A stretch of 64,000 nt of DNA, from the NCBI RefSeq assembly GCF_009848495.1, contig NZ_WWEP01000028.1, positions 1 through 64,000 of the forward strand, written 5' to 3'. Source of the stretch: Flavobacterium sp. MK4S-17 (GTDB taxonomy: Bacteria; Bacteroidota; Bacteroidia; Flavobacteriales; Flavobacteriaceae). Below, piece by piece: positions 1-8,604 of this stretch (within the stretch, counting starts at the first letter, position 1; the number at the start of each line of letters is the position of its first letter). Below the pieces are notes generated by a model. It did not search any database. It was not told the origin of the DNA and saw only the letters and a list, made by a program, of their open reading frames with translations. Both the position numbers and the translations under genes were made by a program.

Positions 1-68
1 ACGCCCCAGAAATTCTTTTTGAATTTCCGGAGCGCCAAGCCTGTAAGCGATTGATTGGTATTATCCAT
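1..68 (-). CDS. ABC transporter permease, N-terminus only (OppC-like)
   Basis: This is only the first 22 codons of a gene that runs off the left edge. Reading leftwards from an ATG at 68-66, the peptide begins MDNTNQSLTGLALRKF and continues KKNFWG. A short polar start followed by a basic stretch before the first membrane helix is typical of OppC/DppC-type permeases of peptide ABC transporters, and I recall flavobacterial permeases with a similar N-terminus next to a tail-specific protease. The gene begins 12 bp after the protease stop codon, so the two are probably co-transcribed. The family assignment is an inference from a very short fragment. Confidence 0.5.
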   Translation of the reverse strand, partial: MDNTNQSLTGLALRKFKKNFWG

Positions 69-80
69 TCAATTTACAAT

Positions 81-2336
81 TTATGTTTTAACCAGCTTTT
101 CTTTCTTTGAAATGCTGATTGCATTCTTGCCTGATGATTTTGGTTGCATATCATCAAGGATATTTAATGCTTCCTCTACATACACATCCTTAGAAAGGCT
201 TTCATACCATCTTTGCTTTTTCTCTGCAAGGGCAGGGTCCTTTTTAAATATTTCCTGCTCATAAGGCAACGCTTCAAATTTAAGATTGTTATTATATTCA
301 GTCAGCGCATTAAACTTCTTGGTTATAGCCTCATTTTTGGCAAGCTCAGCTTTAAATTTCTCAATATTCAGGCTATATTTATTATCGTCTTTTTTCTCAT
401 TAATCCATTGCGCATTTTCATCAATAAGCCTGAATTGCTGATTGGCAGCCATCCTTTGTTTGCTCTTTTGTATAACATTATCAAAATTATTCCTGACAGG
501 GCTAAACTGCGCAGCATCTATTTTATCCCAAGGCATAGCATTATCAATATCCCTTTCACCCATATCAATATAAGAGTAACGATCCGGCATTACAATATCG
601 CTGTACACACCCTCACGTTGTGTAGAACCCCCATTTATCCTGTAGAATTTTTGCGTGGTGGTTTTTAAGGCACCTAAATCGCCAAAGGAATTATTCCTTA
701 CAAACTGGTTAAGGTCAATAACATTTTGAACAGTACCTTTACCATAAGTATGCCTGCTGCCTAAAATAAGTCCCCTGTTATAGTCCTGTATAGCAGCCGC
801 AAAAATTTCTGAGGCAGAAGCAGAAAAATTATTCACCAGCACCACAAGCGGCCCGTCCCATTGCACTTTAGGGTCAGTATCTGAAAGCACCTCTTTTTTC
901 CTGCCCGTAGATTTTACCTGTACTACAGGGCCTTCCGGTATAAACAGCCCCGTTATATCCACTACTGTTTTAAGTGAGCCACCGCCATTATTTCTTAAAT
1001 CCATAATAATACCTTCCACGCCCTGCTTTTTAAGCCTTTCCACTTCAAGGGCCACATCTTTGGCAGCATCACGGTTATCTTTATTTTCAAAGTCGATATA
1101 AAATTTAGGCAGGTATATTATACCATACAATTTGCCATCTTTATTAACCACACTGGATTTTGCGTATGTTTCTTCAATTTCCACAACCTCCCTGGTAATA
1201 GCAATAACTTTTATAGTACCATCCACTTTCTTAACTGTAAGCCTAACTTCGGTTCCTTTAGGGCCTTTTATTTTTTTAACTACATCATCAAGGCGCTGGC
1301 CAGCAATATCCACAGGATCATCATCCCCCTGGGCAACTTTCATTATTATATCGCCCTGCTCAAGTTCCTTGCCCCTCCATGCCGGCCCACCGGGAATAAG
1401 CTCTGATATTTCCACATAGTCATTTTTCTTTTGAAGCCTTGCCCCTATACCTTCTAAAGACCCCCTCATGCTGGTATCAAACTTCTCTTTATCATCAGGG
1501 GCAAAATAAAATGTATGCGGGTCAAAACGTTCGGCTATTGCGTTAAGGTATATGGTAAACCACTCATCACGTTTAAGGTCGTCAATAAAGCTGAAATATT
1601 CATCCAGCGATTTCCTTGCCGATTCACGCGCTTCTTTTTCCAACTCATCAAAAGTTTTCTTTTTGCCAGCGTCTTTTTTATCTGTAGGTTTTTTTTCGGC
1701 ATCAAAGCTTTTGTTGGCTTTTTCATCAGCCACTTTATCTCCTGATTTTATCTTTTCAGGGTTTTCCTCAAGCTTCTGCTTGTCAGAAACCGTTGAAAGC
1801 ACCGAAAGCTTTAACTGTTTTCTCCAGCGTTCCTTAAGCTCTGCCTTGTTTTTAGGGTAAGGCTGCTTTTCATAATCAGTATCAAAGCTTTCATCGGAAG
1901 TAAAGTCAAAAGGCTTTGCCAGTATATCTTTATACAAATCTTCAGATTCTTTTATCCTCTGCAAAAGCCTTTGGTAGGTTAAGTCAAAAAAGCTTAAATC
2001 CCGCTCCATTATCATATCGTCAATACGGGTTTCATATTTTGAGAACTCGTCAATATCCGACTGGATGAAAAATCTTTTAGAAGGGTCAAGGCTTTCAATA
2101 TAACTTTTATAAACCCCTTTGGAAAAATTATCATCTATTGCTGCAGGGTCATAATGTCCCCTTTCAATAACAAAAGTTAACAGCTCAATAAGCAGCTTAT
2201 CCTTATCCGGGTCATCCTGCGCACTAACATCAATTGGTGCAATAGACCCCCTAAAACTCCACAGGCAGCCTGCAAGCAGTGCTACCAGCAATAATATTTT
2301 ATAATTTCTTTTCATATAGCTTAATACGGCTTTCAT
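81..2336 (-). CDS. prc: Carboxy-terminal (tail-specific) processing protease, S41 family
   Basis: A 751-residue periplasmic serine protease that degrades or trims proteins from their C-termini. The N-terminus has a membrane or signal segment (KILLLVALLAGCLWSF). A helical N-domain is followed by a PDZ domain at about residues 275-390 (SLEGIGARL, GDIIMKV) and an S41 protease core at about 395-590. The catalytic Ser lies in NNFSASASEIFAAA and the general-base Lys in TYGKGTVQ. A C-terminal helical domain of the type found in Prc/Tsp (DUF3340) ends the protein. Length fits Bacteroidetes Prc. A second in-frame Met at codon 8 (MKRNYK) is an equally plausible start. It diverges from surE and is followed closely by an ABC permease. 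Confidence 0.93.
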   Translation of the reverse strand: MKAVLSYMKRNYKILLLVALLAGCLWSFRGSIAPIDVSAQDDPDKDKLLIELLTFVIERGHYDPAAIDDNFSKGVYKSYIESLDPSKRFFIQSDIDEFSKYETRIDDMIMERDLSFFDLTYQRLLQRIKESEDLYKDILAKPFDFTSDESFDTDYEKQPYPKNKAELKERWRKQLKLSVLSTVSDKQKLEENPEKIKSGDKVADEKANKSFDAEKKPTDKKDAGKKKTFDELEKEARESARKSLDEYFSFIDDLKRDEWFTIYLNAIAERFDPHTFYFAPDDKEKFDTSMRGSLEGIGARLQKKNDYVEISELIPGGPAWRGKELEQGDIIMKVAQGDDDPVDIAGQRLDDVVKKIKGPKGTEVRLTVKKVDGTIKVIAITREVVEIEETYAKSSVVNKDGKLYGIIYLPKFYIDFENKDNRDAAKDVALEVERLKKQGVEGIIMDLRNNGGGSLKTVVDITGLFIPEGPVVQVKSTGRKKEVLSDTDPKVQWDGPLVVLVNNFSASASEIFAAAIQDYNRGLILGSRHTYGKGTVQNVIDLNQFVRNNSFGDLGALKTTTQKFYRINGGSTQREGVYSDIVMPDRYSYIDMGERDIDNAMPWDKIDAAQFSPVRNNFDNVIQKSKQRMAANQQFRLIDENAQWINEKKDDNKYSLNIEKFKAELAKNEAITKKFNALTEYNNNLKFEALPYEQEIFKKDPALAEKKQRWYESLSKDVYVEEALNILDDMQPKSSGKNAISISKKEKLVKT

Positions 2337-2433
2337 TAGATTTTAATTATATAAAAAACTGTGCCAAATATTCCTTTACACCTATTTTGTTCAGCAAACC
2401 ACTTAAGGCATCAGGGCAAAATGCGTATTTTAG

Positions 2434-2441
2434 CAAACGTA
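2434..2441 (-). promoter_or_regulatory. Candidate -7 element for prc
   Basis: On the minus strand the sequence reads TACGTTTG, an exact match to the Bacteroidetes -7 consensus TAnnTTTG, about 100 bp upstream of the prc start. No TTG is found at the expected -33 spacing, so this is a weak call. Confidence 0.3.
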
Positions 2442-2474
2442 AAAGTACAATTCTTATTTTTATTTTAATACACA

Positions 2475-3251
2475 ATGAACAAAAAACCCCTTATACTTGT
2501 AACTAATGATGATGGTATATCGGCTCCCGGCATAAGGGCCCTTATTTCGGTAATGAAAGAAATAGGCGATGTTGTGGTAGTAGCACCCGACAGCCCGCAA
2601 TCGGCAACAGGGCATGCTATTACCATAAACAACACCCTGTTTATAAACAAGGTTGACATAGACCCAGATGTGGAGCAGGAATACAGCTGCTCCGGCACAC
2701 CTGTTGACAGTGTTAAATTTGCAGTACACGAAATTTTAAAACGCAAGCCAGATTTATGTGTTTCGGGAGTTAACCATGGTTCCAACTCATCAATAAACGT
2801 TATATATTCAGGCACCTTAAGTGCAGCTGTAGAAGCAGGCATTGAAGGCATACCCGCCATAGGCTTTTCCTTATTGGATTATGACTGGAATGCTGATTTT
2901 GAGCCTACAAAGCCTTTTATTAAAAAAATTGCGCTTGAAGTTTTAAACAATGGACTGCCCGAAGGGGTAATATTAAATGTAAACTTCCCCAAGCTTAAAG
3001 AAAAAGATATTAAAGGCATAAAAGTATGCCGGCAGGCGAAAGCCATTTGGGAGGAACGTTTCGATAAAAGAAAAAACCCCCAGGGAAGGGAATATTACTG
3101 GCTGACTGGTGAATTTGTAAACCTGGACAAAGGTAATGATACCGATGAGTGGGCACTTGCCAATGGCTATATATCCCTGGTACCCGTGCAGTTTGACCTT
3201 ACCGCCCACCATGCCATGCAGATTATTAATAACTGGAAACTGAACCCATAA
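2475..3251 (+). CDS. surE: 5'/3'-nucleotidase SurE
   Basis: A 258-residue SurE-family metal-dependent nucleoside monophosphate phosphatase, probably cytoplasmic. The N-terminal metal-binding motif is clear (ILVTNDDGISAPGI, two Asp), followed by VAPDSPQSATGHAIT, SGTPVDSVKFA and SGVNHGSN, which carry the conserved Ser, Thr and Asn residues of the active site. Length is normal for the family. The ATG follows an AT-rich leader; no strong TAnnTTTG box is seen on this strand. In many flavobacteria surE is next to lpxB; here an extra gene separates them. Confidence 0.95.
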   Translation: MNKKPLILVTNDDGISAPGIRALISVMKEIGDVVVVAPDSPQSATGHAITINNTLFINKVDIDPDVEQEYSCSGTPVDSVKFAVHEILKRKPDLCVSGVNHGSNSSINVIYSGTLSAAVEAGIEGIPAIGFSLLDYDWNADFEPTKPFIKKIALEVLNNGLPEGVILNVNFPKLKEKDIKGIKVCRQAKAIWEERFDKRKNPQGREYYWLTGEFVNLDKGNDTDEWALANGYISLVPVQFDLTAHHAMQIINNWKLNP

Positions 3252-3317
3252 TTTTAGAATCCAGTTTTTTTACAGATTGCCATAACATATTTGTTCCTGT
3301 AATAAATAGTTCTGGTT

Positions 3318-4088
3318 ATGAAGTACAAATTTTTATTTTTTTCAATTGCTGCTTTTTGTTTTACAACCAGCAGTTTCGCGCAGATAACACCTCCGGGAAT
3401 GGGGCATACCCAAACGGCCTCATGGCTTGCTTTTGGAGTAAAACAAAAGCTGGATGACAAAAACAGCCTTAATGCTTATATAGGCGCAGGAAGAATAAGT
3501 ACTCCCGGCTCATTAAACCCTTTTAAAAAACACTCTGCACTGGTTATTAATGCTGAAATAGGGCACAAATTCAGCAAAGGGTGGAAATATGGGTACTCGC
3601 TTAGCTACAGGCAGCAAAACAAATATGATGACCGGGAGCTATACCCGGCATCACACCCTTCATTTATCAGGGAAGCAAGGCTTTACGGAAAGTTAAGCCA
3701 CACTCTTGAGGGAACTGTATTTAAGTATGCTTTTACACTGCGCCAGGAAGCACGCGCTTTTTTTACACCTGATTTTCATGCTGCGGGGGAAGATGCACAA
3801 TTACGTACACGCATAAAGGCTGCTGCTACAATACCCCTGAGAGATGATAATAGTGATAAGCTTACAGGTACTGCAGAATCATTATTTACCCTTGGGCATG
3901 AACAGCAAGCCGGCTGGGATAATTATAAATACAGCGAAAGCCGTTTCAGCCTGTATTACTCACACAATCTTAAAAACCTGCCTGTTATAATTGATGCAGG
4001 ATATATAAACATTTTAAAGGGCCATGGTAACGATACATCGGACTCAAGCTATATAGCAATGGATATTATTGTGAAAGATATTTTTTGA
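3318..4088 (+). CDS. Secreted beta-rich protein, possible DUF2490 outer-membrane barrel
   Basis: A 256-residue protein with a signal peptide (KFLFFSIAAFCFTTSSFAQ, cleaved near residue 21). The mature part is rich in alternating aromatic and polar strands (TASWLAFGVKQKL, YGYSLSYRQQNKYDDRELYP, RFSLYYSHN), as expected for a small outer-membrane barrel. The early W-F-x-x-K pattern and the YRQQN segment resemble DUF2490 proteins of Bacteroidetes, but no catalytic motif is visible and the function is unknown. The last residues (MDIIVKDIF) end in Phe, as barrels often do. It lies on the same strand between surE and lpxB with 66 and 54 bp gaps. It may be a lineage-specific insertion between two usually linked genes. 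Confidence 0.7.
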   Translation: MKYKFLFFSIAAFCFTTSSFAQITPPGMGHTQTASWLAFGVKQKLDDKNSLNAYIGAGRISTPGSLNPFKKHSALVINAEIGHKFSKGWKYGYSLSYRQQNKYDDRELYPASHPSFIREARLYGKLSHTLEGTVFKYAFTLRQEARAFFTPDFHAAGEDAQLRTRIKAAATIPLRDDNSDKLTGTAESLFTLGHEQQAGWDNYKYSESRFSLYYSHNLKNLPVIIDAGYINILKGHGNDTSDSSYIAMDIIVKDIF

Positions 4089-4097
4089 TGTATATTA

Positions 4098-4124
4098 TTG
4101 ATAGCCGAATAAATAGTAATTTTG
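4098..4124 (+). promoter_or_regulatory. Probable lpxB promoter
   Basis: TTG at 4098-4100, a 16-bp spacer, then TAATTTTG (4117-4124), an exact TAnnTTTG match, ending 18 bp before the lpxB ATG. Spacing is one base shorter than the usual 17-23. Confidence 0.5.
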
Positions 4125-4142
4125 GCTTTATAACTACTATGC

Positions 4143-5255
4143 ATGAAATATTACATTATAGCTGGTGAGGCTTCGGGCGACTTACACGGGTCGAACCTTA
4201 TGAAAGAAATTTTTAAGCTTGACAGCAGTGCTGAAATACGCTTTTGGGGAGGCGACCTTATGCAGAAAGCCGGCGGTACACTGGTAAAGCATTACCGCGA
4301 CCTGGCTTTTATGGGTTTTGCAGAAGTAGTGCAAAACATCAGGACAATATTAAACAATATAAAATTCTGTAAGCAGGATATTGAAGCCTTTAAACCCGAT
4401 GTGATTATTTTTATTGATTATCCCGGTTTTAACATGCGTATAGCCAAATGGGCAAAAAAAGCAGGCTATAAAACTCACTATTATATTTCACCACAAATAT
4501 GGGCATGGAAGGAAAACCGGATTAAAGCCATAAAGCGCGATGTAGATAAAATGTATATTATCCTGCCCTTTGAAAAAGATTTTTATGAAACCAAGCATCA
4601 ATACAAGGTAGAGTTTGTTGGCCATCCGCTTATTGATGCCATACATAGCCGGCCTGCAGTAAATGCAGATGCTTTCAGGAAAGAAAATAACCTTAATGAG
4701 AGGCCCGTGATAGCCTTACTGCCGGGCAGCCGCAAACAGGAAATAGCAAAAATGCTTTCCATAATGTTAAGTGTGGTTGACGATTTTAAGGACTACCAGT
4801 TTGTTATAGCAGGCGCACCCAGCCAGGATTTTGATTTTTATGAACAATTCCTGACAAGCAAAAACGTGAATTTTGTTTCTAATAAAACCTATGCACTGCT
4901 GGACATTGCACATGCCGCACTTGTAACATCGGGCACGGCAACATTAGAAACAGCCTTATTTAAAGTACCGGAAGTAGTGTGTTATAAAGGAAACTGGATT
5001 TCCTACCAGATTGCTAAACGCATTATTACGCTTAAATATATATCTCTGGTTAACCTTATAATGGATAAGGAAGTGGTAAAGGAGCTGATACAGGATGAAC
5101 TGAACACAAGAAATTTAAAAGCAGAACTGCAAAAAATACTAAGCCCCGAACACCGTGAAAAAATGCTTAAGGATTATGATGTACTGGAGCAAAAGCTTGG
5201 CGGTGAGGGGGCGAGTGAAAAAGCAGCCGCACTTATAATCAAACATTTAACATAG
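4143..5255 (+). CDS. lpxB: Lipid-A-disaccharide synthase
   Basis: A 370-residue GT19 glycosyltransferase that joins lipid X and UDP-2,3-diacylglucosamine to form the lipid A disaccharide at the inner face of the cytoplasmic membrane. It shows the family signature GEASGDLHGSNLM at the N-terminus, then YISPQIWAWKENR, VGHPLIDAI and the nucleotide-binding LLPGSRKQEI. The GTATLET segment near residue 265 is the conserved acceptor/UDP region. Length matches the family. The start is the ATG at 4143, a short distance after a consensus promoter. Together with lptC at 20.3 kb it shows an LPS-type outer membrane. Confidence 0.96.
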   Translation: MKYYIIAGEASGDLHGSNLMKEIFKLDSSAEIRFWGGDLMQKAGGTLVKHYRDLAFMGFAEVVQNIRTILNNIKFCKQDIEAFKPDVIIFIDYPGFNMRIAKWAKKAGYKTHYYISPQIWAWKENRIKAIKRDVDKMYIILPFEKDFYETKHQYKVEFVGHPLIDAIHSRPAVNADAFRKENNLNERPVIALLPGSRKQEIAKMLSIMLSVVDDFKDYQFVIAGAPSQDFDFYEQFLTSKNVNFVSNKTYALLDIAHAALVTSGTATLETALFKVPEVVCYKGNWISYQIAKRIITLKYISLVNLIMDKEVVKELIQDELNTRNLKAELQKILSPEHREKMLKDYDVLEQKLGGEGASEKAAALIIKHLT

Positions 5256-5285
5256 GAAGTTAAATTTAATTAAAATTTATTTTTT

Positions 5286-5293
5286 TATATTTG
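5286..5293 (+). promoter_or_regulatory. Probable -7 element for the NlpC/P60 gene
   Basis: TATATTTG is an exact TAnnTTTG match, 33 bp upstream of the TTG start at 5326. The upstream -33 region is AT-rich with no clear TTG. Confidence 0.5.
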
Positions 5294-5325
5294 CAAAAAC
5301 CGATACCGAATTTGAAAGAATAGTT

Positions 5326-6021
5326 TTGAAAAAACTCCTGTCCATATCTTTTTTACTGCTGCTAATGATTTCATGGAAATCGTCTGCGCAGATTATAACT
5401 TCCAAAAAAGAAGCGATAAAAAAAGGAGTTTATGCCTATTCTGATAACGAAGCACAAAACCGTGATGCGGTTATTTCAGAAAAAAAGGCTAAAAAACTTG
5501 CCGGCAGCTATAAAGCCAGGGAGCGTAAAAACGAAACTGCAGCCAAAGGCGATGACCCTGTAAAAATAAAGCTTCCTGCTGAAACTGAAAAAGAAAACCC
5601 TGACTACGAACCTGAACCGCTGGAAAATTATTTTGCACAACAGGTGGTAAATAACGCCATGGAATTTGAAGGTGTAAACTACCGCACCGGGGGCACAACA
5701 AAAGATGGTATGGATTGTTCAGGTATGGTTTATACCACTTTCCGCATTTTTGATGTTACACTACCCAGGAGCTCCTATCAAATGGCCAAGGCCGGGCGTA
5801 AAATTGATATTAAAGATGTGAAGAAAGGCGACCTGCTTTTCTTTGATAATAACCCAAGGAGAAAAAGAATAAACCACGTGGGCCTGGTAACTGAAGTTAC
5901 TCCTGAAGGCGACATAAAGTTTATACACTCTACATTACAACTGGGCGTTGTAGTATCTTCATTGAGCGAGCCTTATTATGACAGGACTTTTGTACAGGCC
6001 AACAGGGTTATTGAAGATTAA
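5326..6021 (+). CDS. C40 family peptidase (NlpC/P60 domain), secreted
   Basis: A 231-residue putative cell-wall hydrolase (gamma-D-glutamyl-diaminopimelate endopeptidase type). It starts at a TTG codon with a good signal peptide (KKLLSISFLLLLMISWKSSAQ); no in-frame ATG precedes it. After a charged linker, the NlpC/P60 domain occupies about residues 108-228: the nucleophile is in MDCSGMVYTTF, the Gly-Asp-Leu motif is KKGDLLFFDN, and the catalytic His is in INHVGLVTEV, followed by FIHST. It lies between lpxB and comEC with short gaps (70 and 37 bp), so partial co-transcription with comEC is likely. Confidence 0.9.
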   Translation: MKKLLSISFLLLLMISWKSSAQIITSKKEAIKKGVYAYSDNEAQNRDAVISEKKAKKLAGSYKARERKNETAAKGDDPVKIKLPAETEKENPDYEPEPLENYFAQQVVNNAMEFEGVNYRTGGTTKDGMDCSGMVYTTFRIFDVTLPRSSYQMAKAGRKIDIKDVKKGDLLFFDNNPRRKRINHVGLVTEVTPEGDIKFIHSTLQLGVVVSSLSEPYYDRTFVQANRVIED

Positions 6022-6058
6022 TCCACATATTAATTTCACACTTGCCAATACCTAATTT

Positions 6059-8083
6059 ATGAAGGTATTGAAATATCCTCTTATACCAGTTACACTGTTT
6101 TTTGCCGCCGGTATAATAACAGGCTATTACCTGCTCCCTGAAAGGAATATTATTTTTTTATTTACCGCCCTGGTTTTTATAGTATTACTCTTTGCTTATA
6201 AAAGGGCAAACAGGTTATTAATATCTAATTCTTTTTTTGGGATAACCGCACTTGTATTTTCTTTTGCAATGGGCTTAGTGGTGCAGAATATACATTATGC
6301 CCCTTTAAATAAATTGCATTATTCCAATTTTGTCGAGGATACAAAACCCCAGCTTATTAAAGGTGTTGTAGCAGAACGGCTAAAGCCAAATGATTATAAT
6401 GAAAAATATTTCCTTGATATTGTTTCAGTAAATAAAAAAGTAACCACAGGTAAAGTATTGCTTACAGTTCCAAAAGACAGTGCAAACAACTTACTCCATG
6501 CAGGCGATGTACTTATAGTATATGACAATTTTAAACCAATAACCCCGGCCCTTAACCCTTACCAGTTTAGTTATGCTGACTATATGAAAAAGCAAAATGT
6601 TTTTCACCAGCTTAAATTAAAAGACAATTATATCACGGCAGGGCGTGAATACAATTTCAGCTATTATACAGAAGCCTTAAGAAACAAACTGGCGGACAGC
6701 TTTAAGCAGCACAACTATAGCCCTGCAACATTAAATGTAATTAAGGCTTTACTGCTTGGGCAAAGGCAGGATATGGATAAGGCAATAAATGAGGATTATA
6801 CTAACGCTGGTGTTATACACATATTAGCAATATCTGGTTTGCATATTGGTATATTGTTCGCGTTTGCAGCATTCCTGTTAAAACCGCTTGAAAGGGCAGG
6901 TAAAAAAGGAAAACTGTTAAAGCTGGTATTTATCATTGCCTTCTTATGGTTATTCGCCTTACTGTCGGGGCTTTCAGCTTCCGTGGTGCGTTCGGTAGTT
7001 ATGTTCAGCTTTGTAGGAGTTGGTATCTACCTGAATCGCGGGAGAGATATTTTTAATACTATAGCCGTTTCCATACTATTGCTTCTGTTGGTTAAGCCAA
7101 ACTTCATTTTTGATGCCGGATTCCAGTTGAGTTATGCAGCCGTTACAGCAATAGTAGTCCTGCATCCGGTATTCAGCAAAGCGTTAAAAAGCAGGTATAA
7201 AGCCCTGAATTATTTTAACGACCTGGCAACGGTTTCAGTCGCTGCGCAAATAGGGGTTTTGCCATTAAGCCTATATTATTTTAACCAGTTCCCCCTACTG
7301 TTCCTTTTGGCAAATATTCTTGTAATACCCCTCTCAACAATAGCCCTGGTTACAGCATTAATTACACTTTGCTTAAACTTTATCTGGGCTGATGCAGCAT
7401 TGATGACTGGCAAACTGCTGGATATACTAATAACAGGCATGAATGGTTTTATAAAATGGGTTGCATCTTTTAAAGGTTTTGTAATTAAAAACATTCCATT
7501 TACCTTATTGCTAAACATACTTTTATATACAATTATAATAAGCTTTGCCCTGTGGCTTTACCGTAAAAGCTACAAACGCAGCATCGCCTTATTAAGCACT
7601 GTGGCGCTATTCCAGATAGCTTATATTACAACAGTACAGGCTTACAAGACAACATCAGAACTTTTGGTATTACACAATTACAACAACTCTTTAATTGTAC
7701 AGAAAGAAAACAACCAGGCCGTGTTTTATACCAATGATACCTTGCCTTTAAACAACAGGAATATTACAGCTTATGTAAAAGGGAATTTTATTGAAAACGT
7801 AATGATAAGGCCGCTGCAAAACACCCTTTGGTATAACAAAAACAAAATTTTGGTGATTGACAGTATGGGTATATATGATATTAAAGCGAAACCGGATATA
7901 TTGTTACTTACACAATCGCCAAAAGTTAATCTTGAAAAGGCAATAAGCCTGTTACAGCCAAAAACAATTGTTGCGGATGCTACCAATTATAAAAGCTATA
8001 TAGCCCGCTGGCAGGAAACATGCAGGAAACAAAAAATCCCTTTCCATGCAACAGCCGAAAAGGGATTTTATAAGGTAAACTAA
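6059..8083 (+). CDS. comEC: ComEC/Rec2 family membrane protein with degenerate C-terminal domain
   Basis: A 674-residue polytopic membrane protein of the DNA-uptake channel family. The N-terminus has membrane helices and a DUF4131-type soluble domain (to about residue 200). The competence domain follows at about 215-490 and carries the signature GVIHILAISGLHIGILF plus LSGLSASVVRS and FQLSYAAV. In Bacillus-type ComEC a metallo-beta-lactamase domain follows. Here the last 165 residues have the matching length and strand pattern but no HxHxDH motif, so the hydrolase centre appears to be absent or lost. It ends 8 bp from the convergent thioredoxin gene, with no visible terminator between. Role in transformation is inferred from the family only. 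Confidence 0.88.
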   Translation: MKVLKYPLIPVTLFFAAGIITGYYLLPERNIIFLFTALVFIVLLFAYKRANRLLISNSFFGITALVFSFAMGLVVQNIHYAPLNKLHYSNFVEDTKPQLIKGVVAERLKPNDYNEKYFLDIVSVNKKVTTGKVLLTVPKDSANNLLHAGDVLIVYDNFKPITPALNPYQFSYADYMKKQNVFHQLKLKDNYITAGREYNFSYYTEALRNKLADSFKQHNYSPATLNVIKALLLGQRQDMDKAINEDYTNAGVIHILAISGLHIGILFAFAAFLLKPLERAGKKGKLLKLVFIIAFLWLFALLSGLSASVVRSVVMFSFVGVGIYLNRGRDIFNTIAVSILLLLLVKPNFIFDAGFQLSYAAVTAIVVLHPVFSKALKSRYKALNYFNDLATVSVAAQIGVLPLSLYYFNQFPLLFLLANILVIPLSTIALVTALITLCLNFIWADAALMTGKLLDILITGMNGFIKWVASFKGFVIKNIPFTLLLNILLYTIIISFALWLYRKSYKRSIALLSTVALFQIAYITTVQAYKTTSELLVLHNYNNSLIVQKENNQAVFYTNDTLPLNNRNITAYVKGNFIENVMIRPLQNTLWYNKNKILVIDSMGIYDIKAKPDILLLTQSPKVNLEKAISLLQPKTIVADATNYKSYIARWQETCRKQKIPFHATAEKGFYKVN

Positions 8084-8091
8084 TTTGTATA

Positions 8092-8559
8092 TTATAGCTG
8101 CTTTGATTTAAGCAAAGGCAGTAACTGCTCCGGTGTATAATAACCCACTACAGGCTCATTAATTTCTCCTTTGCTGTCAAAAAGCATCATTGTAGGATAT
8201 GCCCTTACCTTTAACAGCAGGGTAAACTCATGAATAGCATTTCTTCCCCTCCTTTCAGGCTGGAAGTTCGGATTTTTATAAGTCTTGCCTTTATAGGAAA
8301 CTTCAGAATTTCCTTCGGCATTAAACTTAACAGCATAAAAATTCTGGCTGATGTAATCAACCACCGCTTTATCGTGAAATGTATTTTTATCAAGCATTTT
8401 ACATGGTCCGCACCAATCGGTATAAATATCCATAAAAATTGGTTTTGGAGCTTTCTTTTGGGCAGCCAGTGCCTCTTCAAGCGTCATCCATTTAATTTCC
8501 TGTGCCTGTGCAGCCACTGTTCCCAAGGCTATGAATAATATCAAAAGTAATTTTTTCAT
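8092..8559 (-). CDS. Secreted thioredoxin-family protein
   Basis: A 155-residue thioredoxin-fold protein exported by a signal peptide (KKLLLILFIALGTVAAQAQ). The redox motif is DWCGPCKMLD around residue 50, and the cis-Pro is in KVRAYPTMMLFDSKG. This matches periplasmic thioredoxins of Bacteroidetes that handle disulfides in exported proteins. It is the last gene of a minus-strand run after dipeptidyl peptidase IV and two peptide transporters, 45 bp from the second transporter. Whether it serves that pathway is unknown. Confidence 0.88.
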   Translation of the reverse strand: MKKLLLILFIALGTVAAQAQEIKWMTLEEALAAQKKAPKPIFMDIYTDWCGPCKMLDKNTFHDKAVVDYISQNFYAVKFNAEGNSEVSYKGKTYKNPNFQPERRGRNAIHEFTLLLKVRAYPTMMLFDSKGEINEPVVGYYTPEQLLPLLKSKQL

Positions 8560-8604
8560 TTATAATTAATTTTAAAAGATGGTTTTCAAAAACAATGCCG
8601 AAAA

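Noticed and set aside
2465..2860. 131-residue minus-strand open frame opposite surE
   Set aside because: Covers the most conserved part of surE; low-complexity shadow.
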